A stretch of 64,000 bases of DNA from the NCBI GenBank assembly GCA_024235935.1, contig JACKLL010000017.1, forward strand, positions 1 to 64,000, in the 5' to 3' direction. The notes under the pieces were generated by a model that ran no database searches, was not told where the DNA came from, and saw only the letters and a program-made list of their open reading frames with translations. The stretch is from Rhodoferax sp. (GTDB taxonomy: Bacteria; Pseudomonadota; Gammaproteobacteria; Burkholderiales; Burkholderiaceae_C). Shown piece after piece: positions 26,350 to 34,004 of the stretch. The stretch's first letter is position 1. Each line of letters begins with the position of its first letter. The position numbers and the translations under genes were made by a program.

Positions 26350-27222
26350 ATGGGACTTCGACTCAAATTCAATCTGGTGCTGCTGCTGGTGTTCGTTCTC
26401 GGACTCGGAGTTTCAGGCTACGTATCGCACCAGCTGCTGCAGAAGAATGCGCGCGAGGAAGTCCTGCGCACCGCCGGCGTCATGATGGAAGCCGCCATGG
26501 CCATGCGTTCCTACACGGTCGCGCAGGTTCGCCCGCATCTGCGCGTGGTGGAAGGCGAATTCCTGCCCCACAGCGTGCCGGCCTATGCGGCGACCGAGAT
26601 CATGGGCCAGCTGCACAAGCAGTACCCGAACTACGCCTACAAGGAAGCGGCCCTGAACCCGACCAACCCGCGTGACCGTGCCGTGGGCTGGGAGGCAGAC
26701 ATCATCAGCGAGTTCCGCAACAACACCGACCGCAAGGAATTCTCCGGCATCCGGCTCACGCCGACCGGACCGTCCATGTACCTGGCGCGGCCGTTCCAGA
26801 TCAAGGACCCGAGCTGCCTGGCCTGCCACACGACGGCCGAATCGGCACCGCCGGCCATGGTCAAGCTGTATGGCGGCAACAATGGCTTTGGCTGGAAGCT
26901 CAACGAGGTGATCGGTGCGCAGATCGTGTCGGTACCGATGTCGCTTCCGATCGAGAAGGCCGACAGCGCCTTCCTGACCTTCATGGCATCGCTGGCCGGT
27001 GTGTTCGCGGTGCTGTTCATCATTCTCAACCTGATGCTGTCGGTGCTGATCGTGCGACCGATCCGGCGCATGTCCGCGGCGGCCGACAAGATCAGTGTCG
27101 GCGAGCTCGACGTTCCGGAGCTGAATGAATCGGGCAAGGACGAGGTCGCCGTGCTCGGAAAATCGTTCAACCGGATGCGGCGCAGCCTCGAGAAGGCCAT
27201 CAGCCTGATCGACGACAACTGA
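26350..27222 (+). CDS. Haem-c Tll0287-like (DUF3365) sensor with HAMP domain, no output domain
   Basis: The 290-residue membrane protein has helix 1 (residues 8-26), a periplasmic domain (about 35-205) of the Tll0287-like/DUF3365 type and helix 2 (about 208-235), then a HAMP domain (about 233-285). The periplasmic domain ends in Cys156-x-x-Cys159-His160 (CLACH), which allows covalent haem attachment, and conserved blocks NPTNPRDRAVGWE and FQIKDPSCLACH. Such domains are found in redox or gas sensors. The protein stops right after HAMP: there is no kinase, cyclase or methyl-accepting domain. A Ser/Thr kinase gene begins 16 bases later, so the signal may pass to it in trans. The ribosome site AGGAAGG supports the ATG at 26350. 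Confidence 0.82.
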   Translation: MGLRLKFNLVLLLVFVLGLGVSGYVSHQLLQKNAREEVLRTAGVMMEAAMAMRSYTVAQVRPHLRVVEGEFLPHSVPAYAATEIMGQLHKQYPNYAYKEAALNPTNPRDRAVGWEADIISEFRNNTDRKEFSGIRLTPTGPSMYLARPFQIKDPSCLACHTTAESAPPAMVKLYGGNNGFGWKLNEVIGAQIVSVPMSLPIEKADSAFLTFMASLAGVFAVLFIILNLMLSVLIVRPIRRMSAAADKISVGELDVPELNESGKDEVAVLGKSFNRMRRSLEKAISLIDDN

Positions 27223-27238
27223 ATCGGCAGGCCATTGC

Positions 27239-28729
27239 ATGATGCATAGCGAGATCGCGCTACCACCCGGATACCGCCTGCAGGAATACCAGATCGAGTC
27301 GACGCTGGGCATCGGCGGTTTCGGCCTGACCTATCTTGCGACCGATGCCAACCTGAACATGCAGGTGGCGATCAAGGAATACCTGCCCAGCGACCTGGCC
27401 TTGCGCAGCGACGACCATTCGATCCGGTCCAAGTCGGAGCACACACTGGAGAAGTTCAACTGGGGTCGTGCGCGTTTCCTGGACGAGTCCCGCACCCTGG
27501 CGTCGTTCCGGCATCCGAACATCGTTCGGGTGATGCGTTTCTTCGAGGCCAACCAGACTGCCTACATGGTCATGGAGTTCGTGGCCGGACAGCCACTGAG
27601 CGAATGGATCAAGACCCGGCGCCCGATGGACGCGCATACGCTGGCGGCGGTGTCGCTGGCGCTGCTCGGTGGGGTCGACGTCATCCACCAGTCGGGTTAT
27701 CTGCACCGCGACATCAAGCCGAGCAACATCTTCATCCGCCAGGACGGCTCGCCGGTGCTGCTGGATTTCGGGTCGGCCCGCTCGGTACTGGCCGATACCG
27801 AGCGCACTGCGATCGTGTCCCCGGGTTATGCACCGCTGGAGCAATACCATGCGAATGGCAACCAGGGTCCCTGGAGCGACCTGTATGCCATCGGTGCCGT
27901 GATGTACTGGATCGTCACCGGACAAAAGCCACAGGAGGCCACGGCCCGGGTGCCGGCCGACAACATGCCGTCGGCCACTCAGCTGGGCAATCCGGTTTAC
28001 TACAGCCGGCAGTTGCTGCAACTGATCGACTGGACGCTGACGCCGGCAGAAAAATCACGTCCGCAAACCGTGGCGGCGCTGCGCCAGCAGCTGGAACAGC
28101 ATTTCGATCCGTCGGCAGACGCGACACAGTCGGTGTTCACGGGCAAGACGGCGTTGCCGGCACAACGGCCGACCCAGCTGCCGACGCACCTGCCGACCGC
28201 CACGGCGCAGATACCGACCGGGACGGCACTTGCATTCGATGCCGCGGTGCTCAAGACCTTGGCCGCGGACCTGGCCGCGCATCTGGGCCCGGTCGCAGCC
28301 ATCGTGGTGCGCTCGGCGGCCAGGAAGGCACTGGACCTTGGCCAGCTCGTCCACAACCTGGCCCAGGACATTGCCGATCCGGTGGCACGGGCCGATTTCG
28401 TGCGCAAACACCTGCAGCACGAACGCAGCGGTACACCGAGCGAGCGTTCACGACCCGCGCATTCGCGCACCAACACCCCGACGACCTCGCTGCCCACCGG
28501 GCTCTACCCGCCTGCGTCCAGGCCGGTGTTCGACGCTGGCACGCTGGCGCGGGCCGAGTCCGAACTGGCGCAATACATCGGTGCGGTGGCCCGGGCCGTC
28601 GTCCGCCGCGCAGCGAACAAGGCGCACAGCGAACAGGAGTTGTTCAGCCTGCTGGCCCAGGAGATCGACGATCCGGTCGGACGCAAGGCATTCCTGCGCA
28701 AGGCGATGTCGGTATCGGGCCGGCCGTGA
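27239..28729 (+). CDS. Eukaryotic-type Ser/Thr protein kinase with duplicated C-terminal domain
   Basis: The 496-residue protein starts with a complete kinase domain (about 12-292): glycine loop GIGGFG (24-29), Lys46 (VAIKEYLP), Glu83, HRDIKPSN (156-163), DFG (176-178), APLEQY in place of APE, and Asp214. It has no membrane helix, so it is cytosolic. After a Thr/Pro-rich linker come two copies of a domain of about 60 residues, at 333-392 and 431-490. They share about 28 of 60 residues, including V-V-R-x-A-A-x-K-A, L-A-Q-x-I-x-D-P-V and F-x-R-K. I do not know their function. The gene is directly downstream of the HAMP sensor and near the FHA-cyclase. The start may be either of two adjacent ATGs (27239 or 27242). 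Confidence 0.88.
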   Translation: MMHSEIALPPGYRLQEYQIESTLGIGGFGLTYLATDANLNMQVAIKEYLPSDLALRSDDHSIRSKSEHTLEKFNWGRARFLDESRTLASFRHPNIVRVMRFFEANQTAYMVMEFVAGQPLSEWIKTRRPMDAHTLAAVSLALLGGVDVIHQSGYLHRDIKPSNIFIRQDGSPVLLDFGSARSVLADTERTAIVSPGYAPLEQYHANGNQGPWSDLYAIGAVMYWIVTGQKPQEATARVPADNMPSATQLGNPVYYSRQLLQLIDWTLTPAEKSRPQTVAALRQQLEQHFDPSADATQSVFTGKTALPAQRPTQLPTHLPTATAQIPTGTALAFDAAVLKTLAADLAAHLGPVAAIVVRSAARKALDLGQLVHNLAQDIADPVARADFVRKHLQHERSGTPSERSRPAHSRTNTPTTSLPTGLYPPASRPVFDAGTLARAESELAQYIGAVARAVVRRAANKAHSEQELFSLLAQEIDDPVGRKAFLRKAMSVSGRP

Positions 28730-28774
28730 TGCGCCTGCGGCGCCCGGCCCTCGGGCTGCCGCAACCGCCCTCTG

Positions 28775-29974
28775 TCAGTCCGTGCGGGTGTGCGCCGGCA
28801 ACGCGACGAGCGTGCGGTAGCTGACCACCAGCGCGAGCAAGGCGCACGCACCGATACCCACCACCATCGGCCGGCTGCTGCCGTCGACGAACTGTCCGAC
28901 CGCAGCCATCACCACTGCGCCGGTGACGAACTGCAGCATACCCATCAAGGCCGATGCCGTGCCGGCAATCGGCCCATGCCGATCCAGCGCCAGCACCGCC
29001 GTGGCGGGCATCACCAGTCCGAGAAACCCGAAACCGATGAACAGCAGCGCCAGCATCGGCAGCAGCCGATCGATGCCCAGCAGGTTGAGCACGACCTGCA
29101 TCAGCATCGCGGCCGCAAAACCGACGACCGCCGTCTTGACCAGTCGCTCCAGCCCCAGGCGCTTGCCGAGCCGCCCGGTCAGTTGCGAGCTGCCGATGAA
29201 CGACGCGGCGTTGATCGCAAAAACCAGACCGTATTGGCGCGAGCTGAGGCCAAAGTGGTCGATCAGCACGAAAGGCGAGTTCGCCAGATAGGCAAAGAAG
29301 CTCGAAACGCCGAACGCCCCGACGAAGACCAGCCCCAGAAACGTCCGATCGCGCAACAGCACCGCGTACGCAGCCAGCGCGCTGCGCATGCCGCTGTCGG
29401 CACGCATCTCGGGCGGACGGGTCTCAGGCAGGCTGGTGGCCACCATCGCCAGCGCCGCAACGGCGATACCGACGATGACCCAGAAAACGCTGCGCCAGCC
29501 GGTGAACTCGACCAGCACGCTGCCCGCCAGCGGCGCCAGGATCGGCGACACGCTGAACACCAGCATCAGCATCGCCATCACCCGGGCCGCTTCATGGCCG
29601 GTATAGAGGTCGCGTACGATGGCACGCGGAATCACCACCGCCGCACACGCCCCCAGCCCTTGCACAAAACGCAACACCACCAGCGTCTGGATATCGGGGG
29701 CCAGCGCGCAGCCGACGCTGCCGATGGCAAACAGCGTGAGTCCGAAAAAGATCGGTCGCCGGCGCCCCAGCATGTCCGACACCGGTCCGTAGATGATCTG
29801 CCCCGCGCCCATGGCCACGAAGAACGCCATCAGGCTGGCCTGGACCTCCCCGATCGATGCGCCCAGGTCCTTGCCAATGGACGGCAGGGCCGGCAGATAC
29901 ATGTCGATGGCAAACGGGCCGACGGCCGACAACAGGCCCAGCACCAGGGCGATGCGCAGGAAACGCGAATCCAT
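28775..29974 (-). CDS. Bcr/CflA-family MFS drug efflux protein
   Basis: This 399-residue protein has 12 predicted helices and belongs to the Bcr/CflA branch of the major facilitator superfamily. The N-terminal signature SAVGPFAIDMYLPALPSIG, the GxxSDxxGRR/K loop as GPVSDMLGRRRPI and the QGLGACAAVVIPRAIVRDL stretch are characteristic. It exports drugs or metabolites by proton antiport; bicyclomycin, chloramphenicol and sulfonamides are substrates of known members. It is convergent with the kinase gene (45 bases apart) and divergent from the pirin gene, with a 271-base region between. Confidence 0.92.
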   Translation of the reverse strand: MDSRFLRIALVLGLLSAVGPFAIDMYLPALPSIGKDLGASIGEVQASLMAFFVAMGAGQIIYGPVSDMLGRRRPIFFGLTLFAIGSVGCALAPDIQTLVVLRFVQGLGACAAVVIPRAIVRDLYTGHEAARVMAMLMLVFSVSPILAPLAGSVLVEFTGWRSVFWVIVGIAVAALAMVATSLPETRPPEMRADSGMRSALAAYAVLLRDRTFLGLVFVGAFGVSSFFAYLANSPFVLIDHFGLSSRQYGLVFAINAASFIGSSQLTGRLGKRLGLERLVKTAVVGFAAAMLMQVVLNLLGIDRLLPMLALLFIGFGFLGLVMPATAVLALDRHGPIAGTASALMGMLQFVTGAVVMAAVGQFVDGSSRPMVVGIGACALLALVVSYRTLVALPAHTRTD

Positions 29975-30245
29975 GAATGGTTTCTAGATTGGGGACAACC
30001 TCAGGCGCTCGGCCCGACGGGGATCGCCATGCAGGCGGTGCGGCTGAAAACGGCCAAGCATAACGAAGAACGACCGAGTCCGCCCAACAAGCCCCCCGGA
30101 CATTGGCAACCGGCCGGGGCACGGACGTGCAGATATCACCCAGACCCGACCGAACCGTACCGGACATTGACTGGCCGGCACCGGCCACGCGTGAAATGGA
30201 CGTAGACTATTTGCCATTGCCGATGCGCCCTGGCGCAAACCCACC

Positions 30246-31304
30246 ATGCCAAGCCCTTCCCAACCCATCATCAGTGCCCAGGAACTCGGACTGCGCTGGG
30301 ACACCATCGACCCGTTCCTGTTCTGCGTCCACCATGACGACCGCTATCCGCAGGGCAACGAGGGCCTGGGCCCGGATGCCTCCCTGGCCGGCCGCGACAT
30401 CGGGCAGGACTTTGCCGGCAAGGATGGCTGGCGCATGTACCACGGCAGCACCGTGCCCGGCTTTCCGGCCCATCCGCACCGGGGCTTCGAAACCGTCACC
30501 ATCGTGCGCGAAGGCCTGATCGACCATTCCGATTCGCTGGGGGCGACGGCACGTTTCGGCGGCGGCGACGTGCAGTGGCTGACCGCAGGCCGCGGGATCG
30601 TGCACGCCGAGATGTTTCCGCTGCTGCAGCGGGACCGGCCGAACCGGCTCGAACTGTTCCAGATCTGGTTGAACCTGCCTGCCAGCCACAAGATGGTGGC
30701 GCCGCATTTCAAGATGTTCTGGTCCGAGCAGGTTCCGCACCATCCGTTCCAGGACGCCGCCGGTGCGCGGACCGTCGTCACATCGATTGCAGGTCGGGTG
30801 CGCGGAGCCACAGGACCGGAAGCACCGACGCCGCCACCGGATTCCTGGGCCTCCCAGGACCAGGCCGATGTGGCGATCTGGACCTTGTCCATGGAACCGG
30901 GCGCGCGCTGGACGCTGCCCGCTGCCAGCGGCAAGGGGACCCGGCGGTGCCTGTATTTCTTTGAAGGCCAGAGCCTCGCTGTCGGCCAGCAGCTTGTCGA
31001 TCGCCATGCCGGCCTGGAGCTGGCCTGCGACGTCGACGTCGAACTCGTCAACGGCGCGCAGGCGGCGCAACTGCTGATGCTGCAAGGCCGGCCGATTGCC
31101 GAACCGGTGGCCCAATACGGCCCGTTTGTCATGAACACCCAGGCCGAAATCCAGCAAGCCTTTGCCGACTACCAGCGCAGCCGCTTCGGCGGCTGGCCCT
31201 GGCCGGACGAGGCACCGGTGCACGGCGTCCAGCCACGCCGATTTGCCACCCATCCCGACGGCCGCTGTGAGCGGCTGCAGATGCAGAACACCACCCAGGA
31301 GTGA
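30246..31304 (+). CDS. Pirin family protein
   Basis: The 352-residue protein is a bicupin of the pirin family. Its metal site is complete: His76 and His78 in AHPHRGFET, His120 and Glu122 in GRGIVHAEMFP. Bacterial pirins act as quercetin dioxygenases or as regulators of central enzymes; I cannot tell which here. It is longer than the common 230-290 residue pirins because of an insert around residues 170-210 (PTPPPDSWASQDQ) and an extended C-terminal cupin. It is followed after six bases by an ABM gene, then by the FAH and Nudix genes, all on the same strand. Confidence 0.88.
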   Translation: MPSPSQPIISAQELGLRWDTIDPFLFCVHHDDRYPQGNEGLGPDASLAGRDIGQDFAGKDGWRMYHGSTVPGFPAHPHRGFETVTIVREGLIDHSDSLGATARFGGGDVQWLTAGRGIVHAEMFPLLQRDRPNRLELFQIWLNLPASHKMVAPHFKMFWSEQVPHHPFQDAAGARTVVTSIAGRVRGATGPEAPTPPPDSWASQDQADVAIWTLSMEPGARWTLPAASGKGTRRCLYFFEGQSLAVGQQLVDRHAGLELACDVDVELVNGAQAAQLLMLQGRPIAEPVAQYGPFVMNTQAEIQQAFADYQRSRFGGWPWPDEAPVHGVQPRRFATHPDGRCERLQMQNTTQE

Positions 31305-31310
31305 ACACCG

Positions 31311-31613
31311 ATGATTCTTGAACTCGCCGACATCCGCATCGCACCCGGCCAGAACGCCGCCTTCGAGGAGGCCATCCAGCGTGGGCTGGCCACCGTCATC
31401 CGCCATGCCAAGGGCTTTCAGGGCTTCAAGGTGAACCGGGGCATCGAAAGCAAGGAGCGCTACATCCTGCAGATCTTCTGGGACACGCTGGAAGACCACA
31501 ACGTGGGCTTTCGGCAGTCGCCGGCGTTCGCCGAGTGGCGCGCCATCGTCGGCCCGTTCTTTGCCGGCCCGCCGACGGTCGAGCACTTCGAACTGGTCGC
31601 CAAGTCCGAATAG
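31311..31613 (+). CDS. Antibiotic biosynthesis monooxygenase (ABM) domain protein
   Basis: This small protein of 100 residues has the ferredoxin-like ABM fold, recognised by the opening MILELADIRIAPGQNAAFE, the KGFQGFKVNRGIES segment, the aromatic strand YILQIFWDTLEDHN and the end FFAGPPTVEHFELV. Proteins of this group act as small dimeric monooxygenases or quinone-handling helpers. It starts six bases after the pirin stop, so the two are most likely translated together. Nothing in the sequence points to a specific substrate. Confidence 0.85.
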   Translation: MILELADIRIAPGQNAAFEEAIQRGLATVIRHAKGFQGFKVNRGIESKERYILQIFWDTLEDHNVGFRQSPAFAEWRAIVGPFFAGPPTVEHFELVAKSE

Positions 31614-31683
31614 CTGCACTGCGCACCACCGCTCCTTCCGCTTCGGCCAACGTCGCCGGGCTCCATCGCACCAAGAGGTTTTC

Positions 31684-32379
31684 ATGCAGTTTCTGTTTCC
31701 CCCGGCCGCGCCGGTATCGGTCCCGGTCGTCGGCCAGGACATCCGCTTTCCGGTCCACCGCATCTACTGTGTCGGTCGCAATTACGAGGAACACGCCAAG
31801 GAAATGGGCTTCACCGGCCGCGAGCCGCCCTTCTTCTTTCTCAAGCCCGCCGATGCGCTGGTGCTGGTGGCCCCTGGCGAGACGGCCACCATGCCCTACC
31901 CCAGCCTGACGAAGAACCTGCACCACGAGATCGAACTGGTCGTGGCCATCGGTACCGGCGGCAAGAACATCGCAGCCGCGGATGCGCACAAGCACATCTA
32001 CGGATATGCCGTCGGGCTCGACATGACGCGCCGCGACCTGCAGGGCGACATGAAGAAGCAGGGCCGGCCCTGGTGCATCGGCAAGGCATTCGACCATTCG
32101 GCGCCCATCGGCCCCATCACGCCGGCCGCCGATGTGCCTGCGATCAACGATGCCATGATCCACCTCGATGTCAACGGCCAGCAGCGCCAGCACAGCACCA
32201 TTGGCAAGCTGATCTGGAACATTGCGGAAACCATCGAACACCTGTCGGCTGCCTGGGAACTGCAGAGCGGCGACCTCATCTACACCGGAACGCCGGAAGG
32301 TGTGGCCGCGGTGGTGACGGGCGACACGCTGACCGGCTCGGTCGAGGGCCTGCAAGGCATCAGCGTCAAGATCGTCTGA
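31684..32379 (+). CDS. Fumarylacetoacetate hydrolase family protein
   Basis: This 231-residue enzyme belongs to the FAH superfamily, closest in pattern to fumarylpyruvate hydrolase of the gentisate pathway and to acylpyruvases. The divalent metal site is visible: Glu82 and Glu84 in HHEIEL, and Asp113 in VGLDMTRRD. The core begins HRIYCVGRNYEEHAKEMG and ends SGDLIYTGTPEGV, both typical. It splits a carbon-carbon bond of a beta-diketo acid or isomerises/decarboxylates a related compound. No gentisate dioxygenase gene is nearby, so the exact pathway stays open. It follows the ABM gene by 70 bases. Confidence 0.9.
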   Translation: MQFLFPPAAPVSVPVVGQDIRFPVHRIYCVGRNYEEHAKEMGFTGREPPFFFLKPADALVLVAPGETATMPYPSLTKNLHHEIELVVAIGTGGKNIAAADAHKHIYGYAVGLDMTRRDLQGDMKKQGRPWCIGKAFDHSAPIGPITPAADVPAINDAMIHLDVNGQQRQHSTIGKLIWNIAETIEHLSAAWELQSGDLIYTGTPEGVAAVVTGDTLTGSVEGLQGISVKIV

Positions 32380-32399
32380 CCGCACGGCGCCGTCAAACC

Positions 32400-32945
32400 G
32401 TGCTGAGAGGCCACATCAAACACTGCCGCAATTGCGGTACTGCCGTTGTCTACCGGGTTCCGGACGACGGAGACACGCGCGAGCGTGCCGTCTGCCCGCA
32501 GTGCCACACCATCCACTACGAGAACCCGCTGAACGTGGTCGGCACCGTGCCGCATCTGGGCGACAAGGTCTTGCTGTGCAAGCGCAACATCGAACCGCGC
32601 AAGGGCAAATGGACGCTGCCGGCCGGCTTCATGGAACTGGAGGAAACCACGGCGGAAGGTGCCGCCCGTGAAACCGTGGAGGAAGCCGGGGCCAAGTTCG
32701 AGATGGAGGGCCTGTTCTCGATCCTCAACGTGGCGCGGGTCGGACAGGTCCACCTGTTCTACACCGCGCGGCTGCTGTCGGACCAATTCGACCCCGGGCA
32801 CGAGACCATGGAAACCGGCCTGTACACCGAGGCCGAGATTCCCTGGGACGAGATCGCGTTTCGCACCGTCAAGGAGACGCTGGAGCACTACTTCGCCGAC
32901 CGCCGCGCCGGACAACTGGGCTTTCATGTGATCGACATCGTCTGA
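32400..32945 (+). CDS. Nudix hydrolase with N-terminal zinc ribbon
   Basis: This is a 181-residue Nudix enzyme. A four-cysteine zinc ribbon (Cys9-x2-Cys12 and Cys32-x2-Cys35) precedes the Nudix box, which spans residues 76-98 with Gly76, Glu82, Arg90-Glu91 and Glu94-Glu95 in place. The zinc ribbon recalls NudC (NADH pyrophosphatase) but the protein is shorter. It would cleave a nucleoside diphosphate linked to another group. I start it at a GTG (32400), since no in-frame ATG lies before the zinc ribbon; the first Met is inside the Nudix box. A short hairpin (32948-32962) follows the stop. Confidence 0.82.
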   Translation: MLRGHIKHCRNCGTAVVYRVPDDGDTRERAVCPQCHTIHYENPLNVVGTVPHLGDKVLLCKRNIEPRKGKWTLPAGFMELEETTAEGAARETVEEAGAKFEMEGLFSILNVARVGQVHLFYTARLLSDQFDPGHETMETGLYTEAEIPWDEIAFRTVKETLEHYFADRRAGQLGFHVIDIV

Positions 32946-32947
32946 GG

Positions 32948-32962
32948 ACCATGCCGCATGGT
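32948..32962. repeat. Short hairpin just after the Nudix gene
   Basis: A perfect 6-bp inverted repeat (ACCATG and CATGGT, loop CCG) begins three bases after the Nudix stop codon. It has no T-run. It may end or stabilise the transcript of the upstream operon. Confidence 0.35.
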
Positions 32963-32985
32963 GGTCCAGCCGCAAGGCAATATGA

Positions 32986-33009
32986 CCCTTGGAGCAGATG
33001 GTCCAAGGG
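32986..33009. repeat. Perfect 8-bp palindrome upstream of the small membrane protein gene
   Basis: CCCTTGGA and TCCAAGGG form an exact inverted repeat with an eight-base spacer. It lies about 50 bases before a possible -10 element (TATAAC at 33040) of the next gene, so it could be an operator or part of a terminator. No protein is known to me for this site. Confidence 0.4.
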
Positions 33010-33056
33010 CCCGCAATGGCCCGTAGCGGTCAATGGGTGTATAACAATCTGCAGAG

Positions 33057-33074
33057 CGCACATGTTTGTGTGCG
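33057..33074. repeat. Palindrome in the leader of the small membrane protein gene
   Basis: CGCACA and TGTGCG form a 6-bp inverted repeat with a six-base spacer, 22 bases before the ATG at 33097. It could be an operator or an RNA hairpin near the ribosome site. Its proximity to the start suggests control of translation or transcription of this gene only. Confidence 0.35.
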
Positions 33075-33096
33075 ACATGGTGTCGAGGGGACCGAG

Positions 33097-33273
33097 ATGA
33101 AACAACAGCATTTCTGGGACGTCGACCTGATCGAGCTGGGCAAGCGCTGGCTCGACGACATGGGGACATTCCTGCTGACCGCACTGACCTTCGTCGGCCT
33201 GGCCATGCCGGTGCTGATTCCGACGCTGATCCTGTGGTACCTGTTCTCCATCAACTGGAGCATGAACCCCTGA
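33097..33273 (+). CDS. Small single-helix membrane protein of unknown function
   Basis: This 58-residue protein begins MKQQHFWDVDLIELGKRWLDD and has one long hydrophobic helix (about residues 23-50, LLTALTFVGLAMPVLIPTLILWYLF). The ribosome site AGGGGACCGAG lies directly before the ATG at 33097; a longer open frame exists but lacks such a site. I do not recognise the family. It sits at the edge of the haem and cbb3 oxidase block, with three palindromes in its upstream region, and might be a small subunit or regulator of a membrane complex. The context is suggestive only. Confidence 0.6.
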   Translation: MKQQHFWDVDLIELGKRWLDDMGTFLLTALTFVGLAMPVLIPTLILWYLFSINWSMNP

Positions 33274-33317
33274 TCAGGCCGATGCGCCGCGCCGCAGCGG
33301 CGGGTGCGCGTGCGCGT

Positions 33318-33995
33318 TCAGACGCTGATGCACCACGGCGCGGTATCGTGAACCAGGCCCATCCACACCGCCCAGCCGGAGCTGGCGGCCAGGGCCAGAC
33401 CGGCCAGGCGAACGCCCCACTGCCCTGAAGCGGGCCCGCGCAGGCGCAACCACAACCAGGGGCCGGCCACCAGCGAGACGCTGGTACCGGCCGCAAACAA
33501 GGCCATCACCAGCGCACCATCGAGCGGCCGTGCGCTCATGGCCGCCACCAGCACGGCCGAGTACAGCAATCCACAGGGCAACAGGGCCCAGACGGTGCCC
33601 AGCAGCAGCGGCGCGCTGTGCCCGCCGCGGCCCACCCAACCGCGCGCCCGGCTCCAGATCGCCTTGCCCGCGCCTTCCAGCCACACCGGCTGGCGTGCAC
33701 TGAGCAGCAATACCAGACCGAGCACCATGGCCGCGACATGAAACAGTGTCCAGACCGGCCGGATGGCGGCCGACTGCACACTGAGCCAGCCCACGCCCTG
33801 CATCGAGGCCGCGGCCAGCGCGCCCAGCAAGGAATAACCCAGCACCCGGCCGGCCTGGAAGGTCCACAGGGCCCGCGTCCCGCTGCCGCCGGCAGCGCGG
33901 CCGATGCCGGCGCAGGCCGCACCACACATGGCGACACAGTGCGGGCCCCCGACCAGGCCCATCATCAAGGCCGTGAGGGCCAGCGAACTCTGCAT
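33318..33995 (-). CDS. SafE/UreH-like integral membrane protein of the cbb3 region
   Basis: The 225-residue protein has about six helices and the N-terminal signature GLVGGPHCVAMCGAACAG, known from the sulfite exporter TauE/SafE-type (COG2836) proteins that often lie beside cbb3 oxidase and copper ATPase genes. The two cysteines and His in HCVAMC suggest metal handling, and copper supply to the oxidase is a usual proposal for this group, not shown here. The gene lies nine bases after the hemN stop on the same strand, so both are probably transcribed from the FNR-controlled hemN promoter. It faces the small membrane protein gene. Confidence 0.8.
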   Translation of the reverse strand: MQSSLALTALMMGLVGGPHCVAMCGAACAGIGRAAGGSGTRALWTFQAGRVLGYSLLGALAAASMQGVGWLSVQSAAIRPVWTLFHVAAMVLGLVLLLSARQPVWLEGAGKAIWSRARGWVGRGGHSAPLLLGTVWALLPCGLLYSAVLVAAMSARPLDGALVMALFAAGTSVSLVAGPWLWLRLRGPASGQWGVRLAGLALAASSGWAVWMGLVHDTAPWCISV

Positions 33996-34004
33996 CCGGC
34001 AAGC

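Noticed and set aside
28790..30205. A 471-residue open frame on the plus strand
   Set aside because: It lies opposite the Bcr/CflA efflux gene and its composition (His, Arg, Gln) is that of an antisense shadow in GC-rich DNA.
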